NCBI RefSeq assembly: GCF_030733265.1
Contig: NZ_JASHJI010000001.1
Coordinates: 791,160-855,159 of the forward strand
DNA from: Roseibium sp. MMSF_3412
GTDB taxonomy: Bacteria; Pseudomonadota; Alphaproteobacteria; Rhizobiales; Stappiaceae
DNA: 64,000 nt
Direction of reading: 5' to 3'
Below are positions 55,333-64,000 of the stretch, piece after piece (the first letter of the stretch is position 1; each line of letters starts with the position of its first letter). The notes beneath the pieces were generated by a model, which was not told the origin of the DNA, made no database searches, and was given only the letters and a program-made list of their open reading frames with translations. The position numbers were made by a program, and so were the translations under genes.

Positions 55333-57774
55333 ATGTCAGTTCCCACTACAGCCCGTGTTGTCATCATCGGTGGCGGCGTCGTCGGAGTGTCCACCCTTTA
55401 TCACCTGGCAAAGGCTGGCTGGTCCGACTGCGTGCTTCTGGAAAAAAACGAGCTCACCGCCGGGTCCACCTGGCACGCGGCAGGCAACTGCCCGACCTTC
55501 TCCGCCAGTTTCGGCATCATGAACATCCAGCGTTATTCGCTGGAGCTTTACCGGGGTCTGGCGGAAGAGGTCGACTATCCGCTCAATTATCATGTCAGCG
55601 GATCGCTCCGCCTCGCGCACACGCAAGAGCGGATGAGGGAATTCGAATATGTGGCAGGCATGGGCCGCCACATGGGCGTGGACATGGAAATGTGTACGCC
55701 GGAGCAGATGCAGGAGCGTTATCCGTTCATGGAGATCCATGATCTTGAAGGCGGCCTGTGGGACCCGCTCGACGGGGACATCGATCCGGCGCAGGTCACC
55801 CAGGCGCTTGCCAAGGGCGCCCGGTCGCACGGCGCCAAGATCCTGCGTTTCACCCCGGCAACCGGCGTCAGCCGCGAAAACGGCGAATGGATCGTGCACA
55901 CGGAAAAGGGCGACATCCGCTGCGAATACGTTGTCAACGCCGCTGGCTATTATGCGGAACGCGTCGGCGAATGGTTCCTGCCCTTTGGCGGCCGGCCAGT
56001 GCCGCTTGCCGTCATGAGCCACCAGTATTTCCTGACCGAACCGGTGCCCGAGATTGCCGCGTGGAGCGAAAAGCACGGACGCAAGCTGCCCCTGCTCAGG
56101 GACGTGGACACCTCTTACTATCTCCGCCAGGAAACGACCGGCTTCAACCTCGGTCCCTATGAGCGCAACTGCCAGTCCGCCTGGACGCGGGCCGACGACC
56201 CGATGCCCGACGACTTCAGCTTCCAGCTCTATCCCGACGATCTGGACCGGCTGGAATGGTACATCGAGGATGCCATGGCGCGCGTGCCGCTGCTCGGAAC
56301 GCAAGGTGTCAGCCGCAACATCAACGGCCCCATTCCCTATGCGCCGGACGGCCTTCCCATGATCGGCCCGATGCCGGGTGTCCCCAATGCCTTCGAGGCG
56401 CACACCTTCACCTTCGGCATCGCCCAGGGCGGCGGCGCAGGCAAGGTCGCGGCCGAATGGATCATGCACGGATGCACCGAATGGGACATGTGGGCTGTCG
56501 ACCCGCGCCGCTACACCGACTACACGGACAAGCAGTACTGCATCGACAAGGCCATGGAAGTCTACGGCCACGAATATGCAATGCACTTCCCGCATCACAG
56601 CTGGCCTGCCGGCCGCGACCGCAAACTGTCTCCCAACCATGCGAAAATTGTCGAGCTGGGCGGACAGATGGGGGCGTTCAACGGCTGGGAGCGCGCCAAC
56701 TGGTTCGCCAAGGACGGTGACGACACGTCCGAAGCGGCAACACAGACCTGGTCGCGGTCCGGCCCGTGGCAGCCGCGCGTCAAGGAAGAGTGCGAAGCCG
56801 TTCGCGATGGCGTCGGCGTGCTCGACCTGTGCGGCTTCTCCCGCTTCAGCCTGACCGGTGAAGGTGCAGCCGAGTGGCTGCGCGGAAAGATTGCCGGCGG
56901 ACTGCCCAAGGCTGGCCGCATGAACCTCGGCTACTTCCCCGATCATCGCGGGCGCGTGCTCACCGAAATGTCGCTGATCCGGCACGGCGAAGACGACTTC
57001 ACCCTGATCACGGCGGCCGTCGCACAATGGCATGATCGCGATCTTCTGAAATCGGACATGCCCGAGGGGCTGACACTCACGGACCGTACGACCGAGATGA
57101 CGACCCTGATCGTGGCCGGACCGAAATCCCGCGAGCTGTTCCAGGGCCTGACGGACGCGGATCTGTCGCTCGGCTGGCTGACCCATCAACAGACGACCGT
57201 TGCGGGCAAGCCCGCCATGCTGGTGCGCGTGTCCTTCACCGGCGAACTCGGCTGGGAAGTTCATGCGGCCATGGAAGACATGCCCGCCATCTATGACGCG
57301 ATCCTGGAAGCCGGCGCGAAACCGTTCGGCATGTTTGCGCTCAACGCACTGCGGATCGAGAAGGGTTACCGGACCTGGAAAGGTGATCTTTCAACCGACT
57401 ATTCCATGTTCGAGAGCGGGCTTGGGCGTTTTGTCAAACTCGACAAGCCGCAGGATTTTCCAGGCAAGCAGCCGCTCATGATCGAGAAGCAACAAGGGTC
57501 TTCCAAGGGCTTCGTTACCCTTGTCGTGGACGCGGGCGACCATGATGCGCCGTATATGTCCAGCTTGCTGAAGGACGGTGAAATCGTCGGGGAAGTGACA
57601 TCCTGCGACTGGGGCTACCGGGTCAACGCCTGCATTGCGCTCGGCGTGGTCCGGGCGGGACTGGACGCGCCCGGCACCGAGCTCGAACTTGAAGTCTACG
57701 GCCAGAAGCACAAGGCAGTCGTGCAGGCGGATCAGCCGCTGTGGGACCCTGAAAACGAGCGGCTTCGAGCCTGA
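55333..57774 (+). CDS. FAD-dependent oxidoreductase-GcvT fusion, dimethylglycine/sarcosine dehydrogenase type (copy 1)
   Basis: An 813-residue protein. Residues about 8-390 form a DAO-type FAD domain with the dinucleotide motif VVIIGGGVVG (residues 9-18) and the covalent-flavin His in GSTWHAAG (His48). A linker (about 390-440) precedes a GcvT-like folate-binding domain (about 460-810, FTGELGWEVHAAMED). In DMGDH and SarDH enzymes, such fusions oxidise N-methyl groups to formaldehyde, which is captured as 5,10-methylene-THF. The first of an operon (24 bp after the XRE gene, 54 bp before mttB). Exact substrate unknown. Confidence 0.87.
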   Translation: MSVPTTARVVIIGGGVVGVSTLYHLAKAGWSDCVLLEKNELTAGSTWHAAGNCPTFSASFGIMNIQRYSLELYRGLAEEVDYPLNYHVSGSLRLAHTQERMREFEYVAGMGRHMGVDMEMCTPEQMQERYPFMEIHDLEGGLWDPLDGDIDPAQVTQALAKGARSHGAKILRFTPATGVSRENGEWIVHTEKGDIRCEYVVNAAGYYAERVGEWFLPFGGRPVPLAVMSHQYFLTEPVPEIAAWSEKHGRKLPLLRDVDTSYYLRQETTGFNLGPYERNCQSAWTRADDPMPDDFSFQLYPDDLDRLEWYIEDAMARVPLLGTQGVSRNINGPIPYAPDGLPMIGPMPGVPNAFEAHTFTFGIAQGGGAGKVAAEWIMHGCTEWDMWAVDPRRYTDYTDKQYCIDKAMEVYGHEYAMHFPHHSWPAGRDRKLSPNHAKIVELGGQMGAFNGWERANWFAKDGDDTSEAATQTWSRSGPWQPRVKEECEAVRDGVGVLDLCGFSRFSLTGEGAAEWLRGKIAGGLPKAGRMNLGYFPDHRGRVLTEMSLIRHGEDDFTLITAAVAQWHDRDLLKSDMPEGLTLTDRTTEMTTLIVAGPKSRELFQGLTDADLSLGWLTHQQTTVAGKPAMLVRVSFTGELGWEVHAAMEDMPAIYDAILEAGAKPFGMFALNALRIEKGYRTWKGDLSTDYSMFESGLGRFVKLDKPQDFPGKQPLMIEKQQGSSKGFVTLVVDAGDHDAPYMSSLLKDGEIVGEVTSCDWGYRVNACIALGVVRAGLDAPGTELELEVYGQKHKAVVQADQPLWDPENERLRA

Positions 57775-57828
57775 CGAAAACGGTGAAAACCAAGCGAAAC
57801 CTGCCGGCATGATTTGGGAGGAGATTGC

Positions 57829-59379
57829 ATGAGCGGAGCTGAAGTGAAACAACGCCGTCGCGCCGGGGGCCGTTCGGCCCGCACAGCGGCCCGTTCAAGG
57901 CCGCTGGACGAGGCAGTCCGGCCGGTCAGGCCGGGCATGCCCGGCGGGTTCTACCAGGTGCTGAAGGACACGGATGTCCAGCGCATTCATGAAGCTGCCC
58001 TTCAGGCGCTTGAAGTCATCGGCTTCGCGTCCGCGCCTCCATCGGGAAGAGCCATCCTGACGGGTGCCGGGGCGATCGAGGGTGAAGACGGACGCATCCG
58101 CTTTCCGCGCGCACTGGTCGAGGACATGCTGGCCAAGGCCGCGCGCGATATCACCCTGAAGGCGCGGGATCCGAAATTCGATCTGCACCTGTCGGGCAAG
58201 AACGTGCATTTCGGGACGGCCGGCGCCGCGGTGCATATCGTGGACCCCAAAACGGGGGACTACCGCAACCCGAACGTCCAGGACATGTACGACATTGCGC
58301 GCCTGGTGCAGCAGCTGGACAACGTTCACTTTTTCCAGCGCCCCGTTGTCTGCCGTGAATTCGAGTCGCCGCGCGATCTTGATGTGAACACGGTCTATGC
58401 CGCCTGCGCCGGGACAACGAAGCATATCGGCACTTCCTTCACGGAAGCCGCCAATGTAGCCCCGGCAATGGAGCTTCTGCACCTGATGGCCGGAGGGGAA
58501 GACGCCTGGCGCGAACGTCCCTTCGTTTCCAACAGCAACTGCTTCGTGGTCCCGCCGCTCACCTTCGCGGAAGAGAGCTGCGAAGTGATGGAAGCCTGCA
58601 TTCACGCCGGCATGCCTGTCCTGCTTCTGTCCGCCGGTCAGGCCGGGGCAACCGCGCCCGCGCCGATTGCGACAGCGGTGGTTCAGGCGGTCGCCGAATG
58701 CCTTGCCGGGGTGGTCTATGTCAACGCGATCAAGCCAGGCCACACGGCGATGTTCGGGACATGGCCTTTCGTCAGCGACCTGCGCACCGGGGCCATGTCC
58801 GGCGGCAGCGGTGAACAGGCCTTGCTCAGTTCCGCCTGCGCGCAGATGCATCACTTCTACGGTCTTCCGGGCGGTGCTGCCGCGGGCATCGCCGACAGCA
58901 AGCTTCCCGACATGCAGGCCGGATGGGAACAGGGCATCAGCAACGTGATGGCGGGGCTGTCCGGCCTCAACATGGTCTACGAGGCCGTCGGCATGCACGC
59001 CTCCCTGCTGGGCTTCTGCAAGGAATCGCTGGTGCTCGGCAATGACATGCTCGGCCAGGTGCTGCGCTGCGTGCGCGGGATCGAGGTCAAGGACGAGTTC
59101 GTCGACATCGACGTCATCCGGTCCGTCGTCCTCGACGGCCCCGGCCACTACCTCGGTCACGATCAGACGCTGCAGCTGATGCAGAGCGAATACATCTATC
59201 CCGACCTTGCCGACCGTACGAGTCCGAAAGAATGGGAAGAGCGCGGCAGGCCGATGCTGCTCGACAGTGCCCAGGAGAAAATACACCAGATCCTGTCGGC
59301 GGATGGGCACACATTCGATGACGCCACCGACGCAGCCCTGCATGCCGCACAACCGCTGTCCGAACTCGTCAGACCCTGA
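57829..59379 (+). CDS. Trimethylamine methyltransferase (MttB) family protein, non-pyrrolysine
   Basis: A 516-residue MttB-superfamily TIM-barrel protein. Members such as MttB and MtgB demethylate quaternary or tertiary amines and pass the methyl to a corrinoid protein. The reading frame is open with no internal stop, so no pyrrolysine is used. Recognisable are GKNVHFGTAGAAVHIVD, NSNCFVVPPLTFAEESCEVM and FYGLPGGAAAGIADSK. No corrinoid-binding (MttC) gene is adjacent. Flanked by two GcvT-fused flavin dehydrogenases, 54 bp and 40 bp away. GGGAGGAG precedes the ATG. The acceptor of the methyl group is an open question. Confidence 0.85.
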   Translation: MSGAEVKQRRRAGGRSARTAARSRPLDEAVRPVRPGMPGGFYQVLKDTDVQRIHEAALQALEVIGFASAPPSGRAILTGAGAIEGEDGRIRFPRALVEDMLAKAARDITLKARDPKFDLHLSGKNVHFGTAGAAVHIVDPKTGDYRNPNVQDMYDIARLVQQLDNVHFFQRPVVCREFESPRDLDVNTVYAACAGTTKHIGTSFTEAANVAPAMELLHLMAGGEDAWRERPFVSNSNCFVVPPLTFAEESCEVMEACIHAGMPVLLLSAGQAGATAPAPIATAVVQAVAECLAGVVYVNAIKPGHTAMFGTWPFVSDLRTGAMSGGSGEQALLSSACAQMHHFYGLPGGAAAGIADSKLPDMQAGWEQGISNVMAGLSGLNMVYEAVGMHASLLGFCKESLVLGNDMLGQVLRCVRGIEVKDEFVDIDVIRSVVLDGPGHYLGHDQTLQLMQSEYIYPDLADRTSPKEWEERGRPMLLDSAQEKIHQILSADGHTFDDATDAALHAAQPLSELVRP

Positions 59380-59419
59380 AACCCGACATTTACGCGTAAT
59401 CAAACGGAAAGAGTAAAAA

Positions 59420-61861
59420 GTGACACCTCCATCAAAAGCCCGCGTCGTTGTTATCGGTGGAGGCGTGGTCGGATGTTCCGTCGCCTATCACCTGACCAAG
59501 AAAGGCTGGACCGATGTCGTCCTGCTGGAGCGGAAGCAGCTGACATCCGGGACGACCTGGCATGCCGCAGGGCTGATCGCACAGCTGCGGGCGACGGAGA
59601 ACATGACGCGCCTGGCCAAGTACAGCCAGGAGCTTTACGGCAGTCTGGAGGCGGAGACAGAGGTTGCCACCGGGTTCCGGCGGTGCGGGTCGATCACGGT
59701 GGCCCTGACGGAGGAGCGCAAGGAGGAGATCTTCCGCCAGGCCTCGATGGCACGCGCATTCGGTGTCAAGGTCGAGGAAATCTCGCCGGACGAAGTCAAA
59801 TCGCGCTACGAGCATCTCAACACCGAGGATGTCGTGGCCGGGGTCTACCTGCCGCTGGATGGTCAGGGCGATCCCGCCAACATAGCGCTCGCGCTCGCAA
59901 AGGGCGCGCGCATGGGCGGCGCCAAGGTCATGGAGCGGGTGAAGGTGACCGGGCTGGTGAAATCCGGAAAGCGGGTCACCGGCGTGGAGTGGCAGACCGC
60001 CGACGGCACCGGCACGATCGAATGCGATCATGTGGTCAACTGTGCCGGCATGTGGGGCCATGAACTCGGCCGCATGGCCGGGGTCAATGTGCCGCTGCAT
60101 GCATGCGAACACTTCTACATCGTCACCGAGAACGTGCCCGGTCTGACCCAGTTGCCCGTGCTGCGGGTCCCCGACGAGTGCGCCTACTACAAGGAAGACG
60201 CAGGCAAGATCCTGCTTGGAGCCTTTGAGCCCAATGCCAAGCCCTGGGGCATGAAGGGCATTCCGGACGACTTCGAGTTCGATCAGCTGCCGGAGGATTT
60301 CGATCACTTCGAACCAATCCTCGAAGCTGCCGTGAACCGGCTGCCGCTTCTGGCCGAAACCGGGATCCACACGTTCTTCAACGGTCCGGAAAGTTTCACA
60401 CCGGACGATGCCTACCATCTCGGTCTTGCACCCGAACTCGACAATTTCTGGGTCGCCGCCGGGTTCAACTCCATCGGAATTCAGTCCGCCGGCGGGGCCG
60501 GTATGGCGCTCGCCGAATGGATGGACACGGGCGAAAAACCGTTTGACCTGGGCGACGTCGACATTTCGCGGATGCAGCCGTTCCAGGGCAACCGGCACTA
60601 CCTGTTCGAGCGGTCGAAGGAAACGCTCGGTCTTCTCTACGCCGACCACTTCCCCTACCGCCAGAAGGCGACGGCAAGGGGCGTGCGCAGGACGCCGTTC
60701 CACGAACACCTGAAGGCAAACGGGGCGGTTTTCGGCGAGCTTGCCGGTTGGGAACGCGCCAACTGGTTTGCCGATGAAGGCCAGGAACGGGAGTACCAGT
60801 ACAGCTGGAAGCGTCAGAACTGGTTTGAAAACGCGGCACGCGAACACAGGGCGGTCCGCGAGAATGTCGGTATCTACGACATGTCCTCCTTCGGCAAGAT
60901 CCGGATCGAGGGTCCGGATGCCGAAGCCTTCCTGAACCATGTCGGCGGCGGCGACTATTCCGTTCCGGTCGGCAAGATCGTCTACACGCAATTGCTCAAC
61001 GATCGCGGCGGTATCGAAGCCGACGTGACCATTACGCGCCTTTCGGAGACGGCCTATCTGATGGTGACGCCCGCGGCGACCCGACTGGCGGATGAGACCT
61101 GGCTCCGGCGTCATGCCGGCGAGCGCAGGGTCGTTATCACCGACGTCACCGCCGGAGAAGCCGTGCTGGCGGTCATGGGGCCGAACTCCAGGGCGCTGCT
61201 GCAACGGGTCTCGCCCAATGATTTCAGCAACGCGACAAATCCGTTCGGCACGGCACAGGAGATTGAAATCGGCCTGGGCCTCGCCCGCGTCCACCGGGTT
61301 ACCTATGTCGGTGAACTCGGCTGGGAACTCTACATCTCGTCCGACATGGCAGGCCACGTTTTCGAGGTCCTGCATGAAGCGGGGCAGGATCTCGATGCAA
61401 AACTGTGCGGCATGCACATGATGGATTCATGCCGGATCGAAAAAGGGTTCCGGCATTTCGGTCACGACATCACCTGCGAGGATCATGTCCTGGAGGCGGG
61501 GCTCGGTTTTGCGGTCAAGCGGGACAAGCCGGATTTCATCGGCCGCGACGCCGTTCTGCGCAAGCGCGAGGCCGGGCTCGACAAGCGGCTCGTCCAGTTC
61601 CGCCTGACGGAGCCGGAACCGCTTCTCTATCACGCCGAGCCGATCCTCAGGAATGGCGACGTCGTCGGCTTTCTGAGCAGCGGTAACTACGGTCACACGC
61701 TGGGGGGCGCAGTGGGTCTGGGCTACGTGCCCTGCCCCGGCGAAACCGCCGAGCAGTTGCTCAGTTCCGCTTACGAGATCGAGGTTGCCGGAACCCGCGT
61801 GAAGGCAGAGGCGTCGCTCAAACCGCTCTACGACCCCAAATCGGAGCGGGTCAAGGTCTAG
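59420..61861 (+). CDS. FAD-dependent oxidoreductase-GcvT fusion, dimethylglycine/sarcosine dehydrogenase type (copy 2)
   Basis: An 813-residue protein with the same plan as the gene at 55333: dinucleotide motif VVVIGGGVVG, covalent-flavin His in GTTWHAAG (His48), FAD domain to about 390, linker, GcvT-like domain (YVGELGWELYIS; C-terminal LGYVPCPGE). It starts with GTG at 59420. It is clearly paralogous to copy 1 but diverged along its length, so the two probably act on different N-methyl substrates, such as di- and mono-methyl forms. Last gene before the xsc promoter. Confidence 0.87.
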   Translation: MTPPSKARVVVIGGGVVGCSVAYHLTKKGWTDVVLLERKQLTSGTTWHAAGLIAQLRATENMTRLAKYSQELYGSLEAETEVATGFRRCGSITVALTEERKEEIFRQASMARAFGVKVEEISPDEVKSRYEHLNTEDVVAGVYLPLDGQGDPANIALALAKGARMGGAKVMERVKVTGLVKSGKRVTGVEWQTADGTGTIECDHVVNCAGMWGHELGRMAGVNVPLHACEHFYIVTENVPGLTQLPVLRVPDECAYYKEDAGKILLGAFEPNAKPWGMKGIPDDFEFDQLPEDFDHFEPILEAAVNRLPLLAETGIHTFFNGPESFTPDDAYHLGLAPELDNFWVAAGFNSIGIQSAGGAGMALAEWMDTGEKPFDLGDVDISRMQPFQGNRHYLFERSKETLGLLYADHFPYRQKATARGVRRTPFHEHLKANGAVFGELAGWERANWFADEGQEREYQYSWKRQNWFENAAREHRAVRENVGIYDMSSFGKIRIEGPDAEAFLNHVGGGDYSVPVGKIVYTQLLNDRGGIEADVTITRLSETAYLMVTPAATRLADETWLRRHAGERRVVITDVTAGEAVLAVMGPNSRALLQRVSPNDFSNATNPFGTAQEIEIGLGLARVHRVTYVGELGWELYISSDMAGHVFEVLHEAGQDLDAKLCGMHMMDSCRIEKGFRHFGHDITCEDHVLEAGLGFAVKRDKPDFIGRDAVLRKREAGLDKRLVQFRLTEPEPLLYHAEPILRNGDVVGFLSSGNYGHTLGGAVGLGYVPCPGETAEQLLSSAYEIEVAGTRVKAEASLKPLYDPKSERVKV

Positions 61862-61938
61862 CTGCAACGGTCAAGCGCTTCTTTTTGCCTGACTTCTTGG
61901 TCCCGGAAAAAAGAAAAGATCGAGCAAAATTTAATTTT

Positions 61939-62107
61939 TTGAGACCTATTGTCTCAATTTTTTAAATCCGTTATCAATAAAACCGCATTGCGCGGGAGAG
62001 GCTTTGGCGCAATCTGGTCTTATTGTGTCTCACAAACTGGCCCTAAGTGAGCAGTAACAAGTCGAGTTAAATCGCGTCTCAACGCAGTATCTGCGAGACA
62101 GGTTTTT
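61939..62107 (+). promoter_or_regulatory. xsc control region: TauR direct repeat, dyad and attenuator-like hairpin
   Basis: TauR-like direct 10-mers CTGGTCTTAT (62014-62023) and CTGGCCCTAA (62037-62046) start 23 bp apart, the same as at tauA/tpa. Upstream is the dyad TTGAGAC-ctatt-GTCTCAA (61939-61957). Downstream, a hairpin (gtct/agac and cgcag/ctgcg, 62076-62099) followed by five T (62103-62107) looks like a terminator within the xsc leader. GTCTC/GAGAC pentamers recur five or more times here. Confidence 0.6.
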
Positions 62108-62131
62108 CTTGAATTCACGGGAGTATTCGAC

Positions 62132-63910
62132 ATGAAAATGACGACTGAAGAAGCATTCGTCAAAGTGCTTCAGGCGCACGGAATTGAGCACGCGTTTGGC
62201 ATTATCGGCTCCGCATTCATGCCGATCTCCGACCTGTTCCCGGATGCCGGCATCAAATTCTGGGACTGTGCCCACGAGGGTTCCGGCGGCATGATGGCCG
62301 ACGGCTACACCCGTTCCACCGGCAAGGTCAGCATGATGATCGCCCAGAACGGACCCGGGATCACCAACTTCGTCACCGCCGTCAAGACCGCCTACTGGAA
62401 CCACACGCCGCTCCTACTGGTGACGCCGCAGGCCGCCAACAAGACGCTTGGGCAAGGCGGTTTCCAGGAAGTCGAGCAGATGGCCCTGTTCAAGGACATG
62501 GTCGCCTACCAGGAAGAAGTGCGCGATCCGACCCGTGTCGCCGAAGTGCTGAACCGGGTAATCCTGCAAGCCAAGCGCGCCAGCGCGCCGGCGCAGATCA
62601 ACATGCCGCGCGATTTCTGGACCCAGGTCATCGACATCAACCTGCCCGCGATCGTTGAGTTCGAGCGCCCGTCCGGCGGCGAAAGCGCGATCCAGGAAGC
62701 CGCGGACCTTCTGAGCAGCGCCAAGTTCCCGGTGATCCTCAACGGTGCCGGCGTCGTGATCGGCGGTGCCATCGAGGCGTCCATGGATCTTGCCGAGCGG
62801 CTGGATGCGCCGGTGTGCTGCGGCTACCAGCACAATGATGCGTTCCCGGGGTCGCACCGCCTGTTCGCCGGCCCGCTCGGATACAACGGCTCGAAGGCCG
62901 GCATGGAACTGATTTCCAAGGCGGACGTCGTTCTGGCACTCGGCACACGGCTCAATCCGTTCTCCACCCTTCCGGGCTACGGCATCGACTACTGGCCGAA
63001 GGATGCCAAGATCATCCAGGTCGATATCAATCCCGACCGGATCGGACTGACCAAACCTGTCTCCGTCGGTGTGGTTGGAGATGCCAAGAAAGTAGCGGAA
63101 ACGCTGCTTGAAAGGCTGTCGCCAAGTGCCGGCAACAGCGGCCGCGAGGACCGTGTTCACACGATCGCGCAGACGAAATCCCGCTGGGCACAGCAGCTTT
63201 CCTCCATGGATCACGAAGATGACGATCCGGGCACCAACTGGAACGAGCGCGCGCGTGCCGCCAAACCGGACTGGCTGAGCCCGCGCAAAGCATGGCGCGC
63301 CATCCAGGCTGCCCTTCCGAAAGAAGCCATCATCAGCTCCGACATTGGCAACAACTGCGCCATCGGCAACGCCTATCCCAGCTTCGAGACAGGCCGCAAG
63401 TACCTGGCGCCGGGTCTGTTCGGTCCCTGCGGCTACGGTCTGCCGGCGATCGTCGGCGCCAAGATCGGATGCCCCGACACGCCTGTCGTCGGATTTGCGG
63501 GCGACGGAGCGTTCGGGATCGCAGTCACGGAACTGACGGCAATCGGGCGCAAGGAATGGCCACCGATCACCATGGTGGTGTTCCGTAACTACCAGTGGGG
63601 CGCTGAAAAACGCAATTCGACCCTCTGGTACGACGACAACTTTGTCGGCACGGAACTCGACGAGGACGTGAGCTACGCCGAAATCGCGAAGGCATGTGGT
63701 CTCCAGGGCGTTCAGGCCCGGACCATGGATGAGCTGACACAGATGCTCGACAAGGCCATCGACGACCAGATGAAAAACGGCAAGACGACCCTGGTCGAGG
63801 TTCTGATCAACCAGGAACTCGGTGATCCTTTCCGTCGCGATGCGATGAAAAAGCCTGTTGCCGTTGCCGGGATCTCCGCGTCGGACATGCGTCCTCAGAC
63901 GGGCGTTTAA
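62132..63910 (+). CDS. xsc: Sulfoacetaldehyde acetyltransferase
   Basis: A 592-residue TPP-dependent enzyme, the normal Xsc length. It converts sulfoacetaldehyde and phosphate to acetyl phosphate plus sulfite, completing taurine carbon release. N-terminal cofactor Glu in CAHEGSGGMMADG, central domain, and C-terminal TPP/Mg motif GDGAFGIAVTELTAIGRK with FRNYQWGAEK. ATG follows GGGAG. A phosphate acetyltransferase (pta), often next in such clusters, would lie beyond the window end; 63911-64000 shows no start of it. Confidence 0.95.
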   Translation: MKMTTEEAFVKVLQAHGIEHAFGIIGSAFMPISDLFPDAGIKFWDCAHEGSGGMMADGYTRSTGKVSMMIAQNGPGITNFVTAVKTAYWNHTPLLLVTPQAANKTLGQGGFQEVEQMALFKDMVAYQEEVRDPTRVAEVLNRVILQAKRASAPAQINMPRDFWTQVIDINLPAIVEFERPSGGESAIQEAADLLSSAKFPVILNGAGVVIGGAIEASMDLAERLDAPVCCGYQHNDAFPGSHRLFAGPLGYNGSKAGMELISKADVVLALGTRLNPFSTLPGYGIDYWPKDAKIIQVDINPDRIGLTKPVSVGVVGDAKKVAETLLERLSPSAGNSGREDRVHTIAQTKSRWAQQLSSMDHEDDDPGTNWNERARAAKPDWLSPRKAWRAIQAALPKEAIISSDIGNNCAIGNAYPSFETGRKYLAPGLFGPCGYGLPAIVGAKIGCPDTPVVGFAGDGAFGIAVTELTAIGRKEWPPITMVVFRNYQWGAEKRNSTLWYDDNFVGTELDEDVSYAEIAKACGLQGVQARTMDELTQMLDKAIDDQMKNGKTTLVEVLINQELGDPFRRDAMKKPVAVAGISASDMRPQTGV

Positions 63911-64000
63911 GCACCGTCCCGATTTGCATCTGGCTTGAGGGGAAAACCGCTCAGCAAGACCATCGGCAAATCAATTGAACCGGTGCCGCCGCCTGATCCA

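Noticed and set aside
57829..59379. Pyrrolysine-containing MttB
   Set aside because: The frame is open through the family length with no in-frame amber codon.

Overview
The window looks like chromosomal DNA of a GC-rich marine alphaproteobacterium. Gene content (a GcvA-type LysR regulator, a DUF1127-like small protein, HBM-type chemoreceptor, Rhizobiales-style intergenic repeats) and the taurine gene set resemble Stappiaceae (Labrenzia/Roseibium). That placement is inference from protein families and gene order, not a database match. Genes are dense and I see no prophage, insertion sequence or CRISPR array.

Layout. 0-5.4 kb: a bfd-bfr iron-storage pair whose Bfr lacks the usual heme-ligand Met52, an SDR oxidoreductase, a large chemoreceptor and an RNA-methyltransferase-like gene. 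5.4-10.6 kb: an RND efflux pump (permease plus adaptor) divergent from a TetR regulator, with a perfect palindromic operator candidate between them. 10.6-19.6 kb: housekeeping and signalling genes (TrmH-like methylase, YeeZ-like SDR, class III nucleotide cyclase, YtoQ, cold-shock protein, TPR-methyltransferase, MFS exporter, esterase). 20-26 kb: NIPSNAP protein, M42 peptidase, patatin, murein endopeptidase and LepA. 26-29.6 kb: a MerR-SDR operon with a 19-bp-spacer promoter, a LysR/small-protein divergent pair, and about 1 kb of dispersed intergenic repeats. 29.6-36.8 kb: pheS, a membrane-protein gene, pheT, tandem small secreted Cys-containing paralogues, a nucleotidyltransferase and a VPLPA-CTERM surface protein. 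37-43.5 kb: VOC and DUF2161 proteins, a fused PabB-PabC, a polytopic-membrane chemoreceptor coupled to a tiny membrane protein, and MsrA. 43.8-47 kb: tRNA-Ser(GGA) followed by a small glycan cluster containing a sialyltransferase-like GT29 protein.

47.6-64 kb is a taurine-dissimilation region. TauABC imports taurine, Tpa transaminates it with pyruvate to sulfoacetaldehyde and alanine, and Xsc converts sulfoacetaldehyde with phosphate to acetyl phosphate and sulfite. TauR, a MocR-type regulator, is encoded in the cluster. Two direct-repeat sites with the same 23-bp period lie at the tauA/tpa and xsc promoters. Between tauR and xsc sits a block not found in the textbook taurine pathway: an XRE-cupin regulator, two 813-residue FAD/GcvT-fusion demethylating dehydrogenases, and a non-pyrrolysine MttB-family methyltransferase with no corrinoid protein beside it. 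I propose that this block strips N-methyl groups from methylated taurines or related quaternary amines and feeds taurine into Tpa and Xsc. It is the best candidate in the window for an undescribed system. TauC is also unusual: it carries an extra Ig/cadherin-like periplasmic domain.
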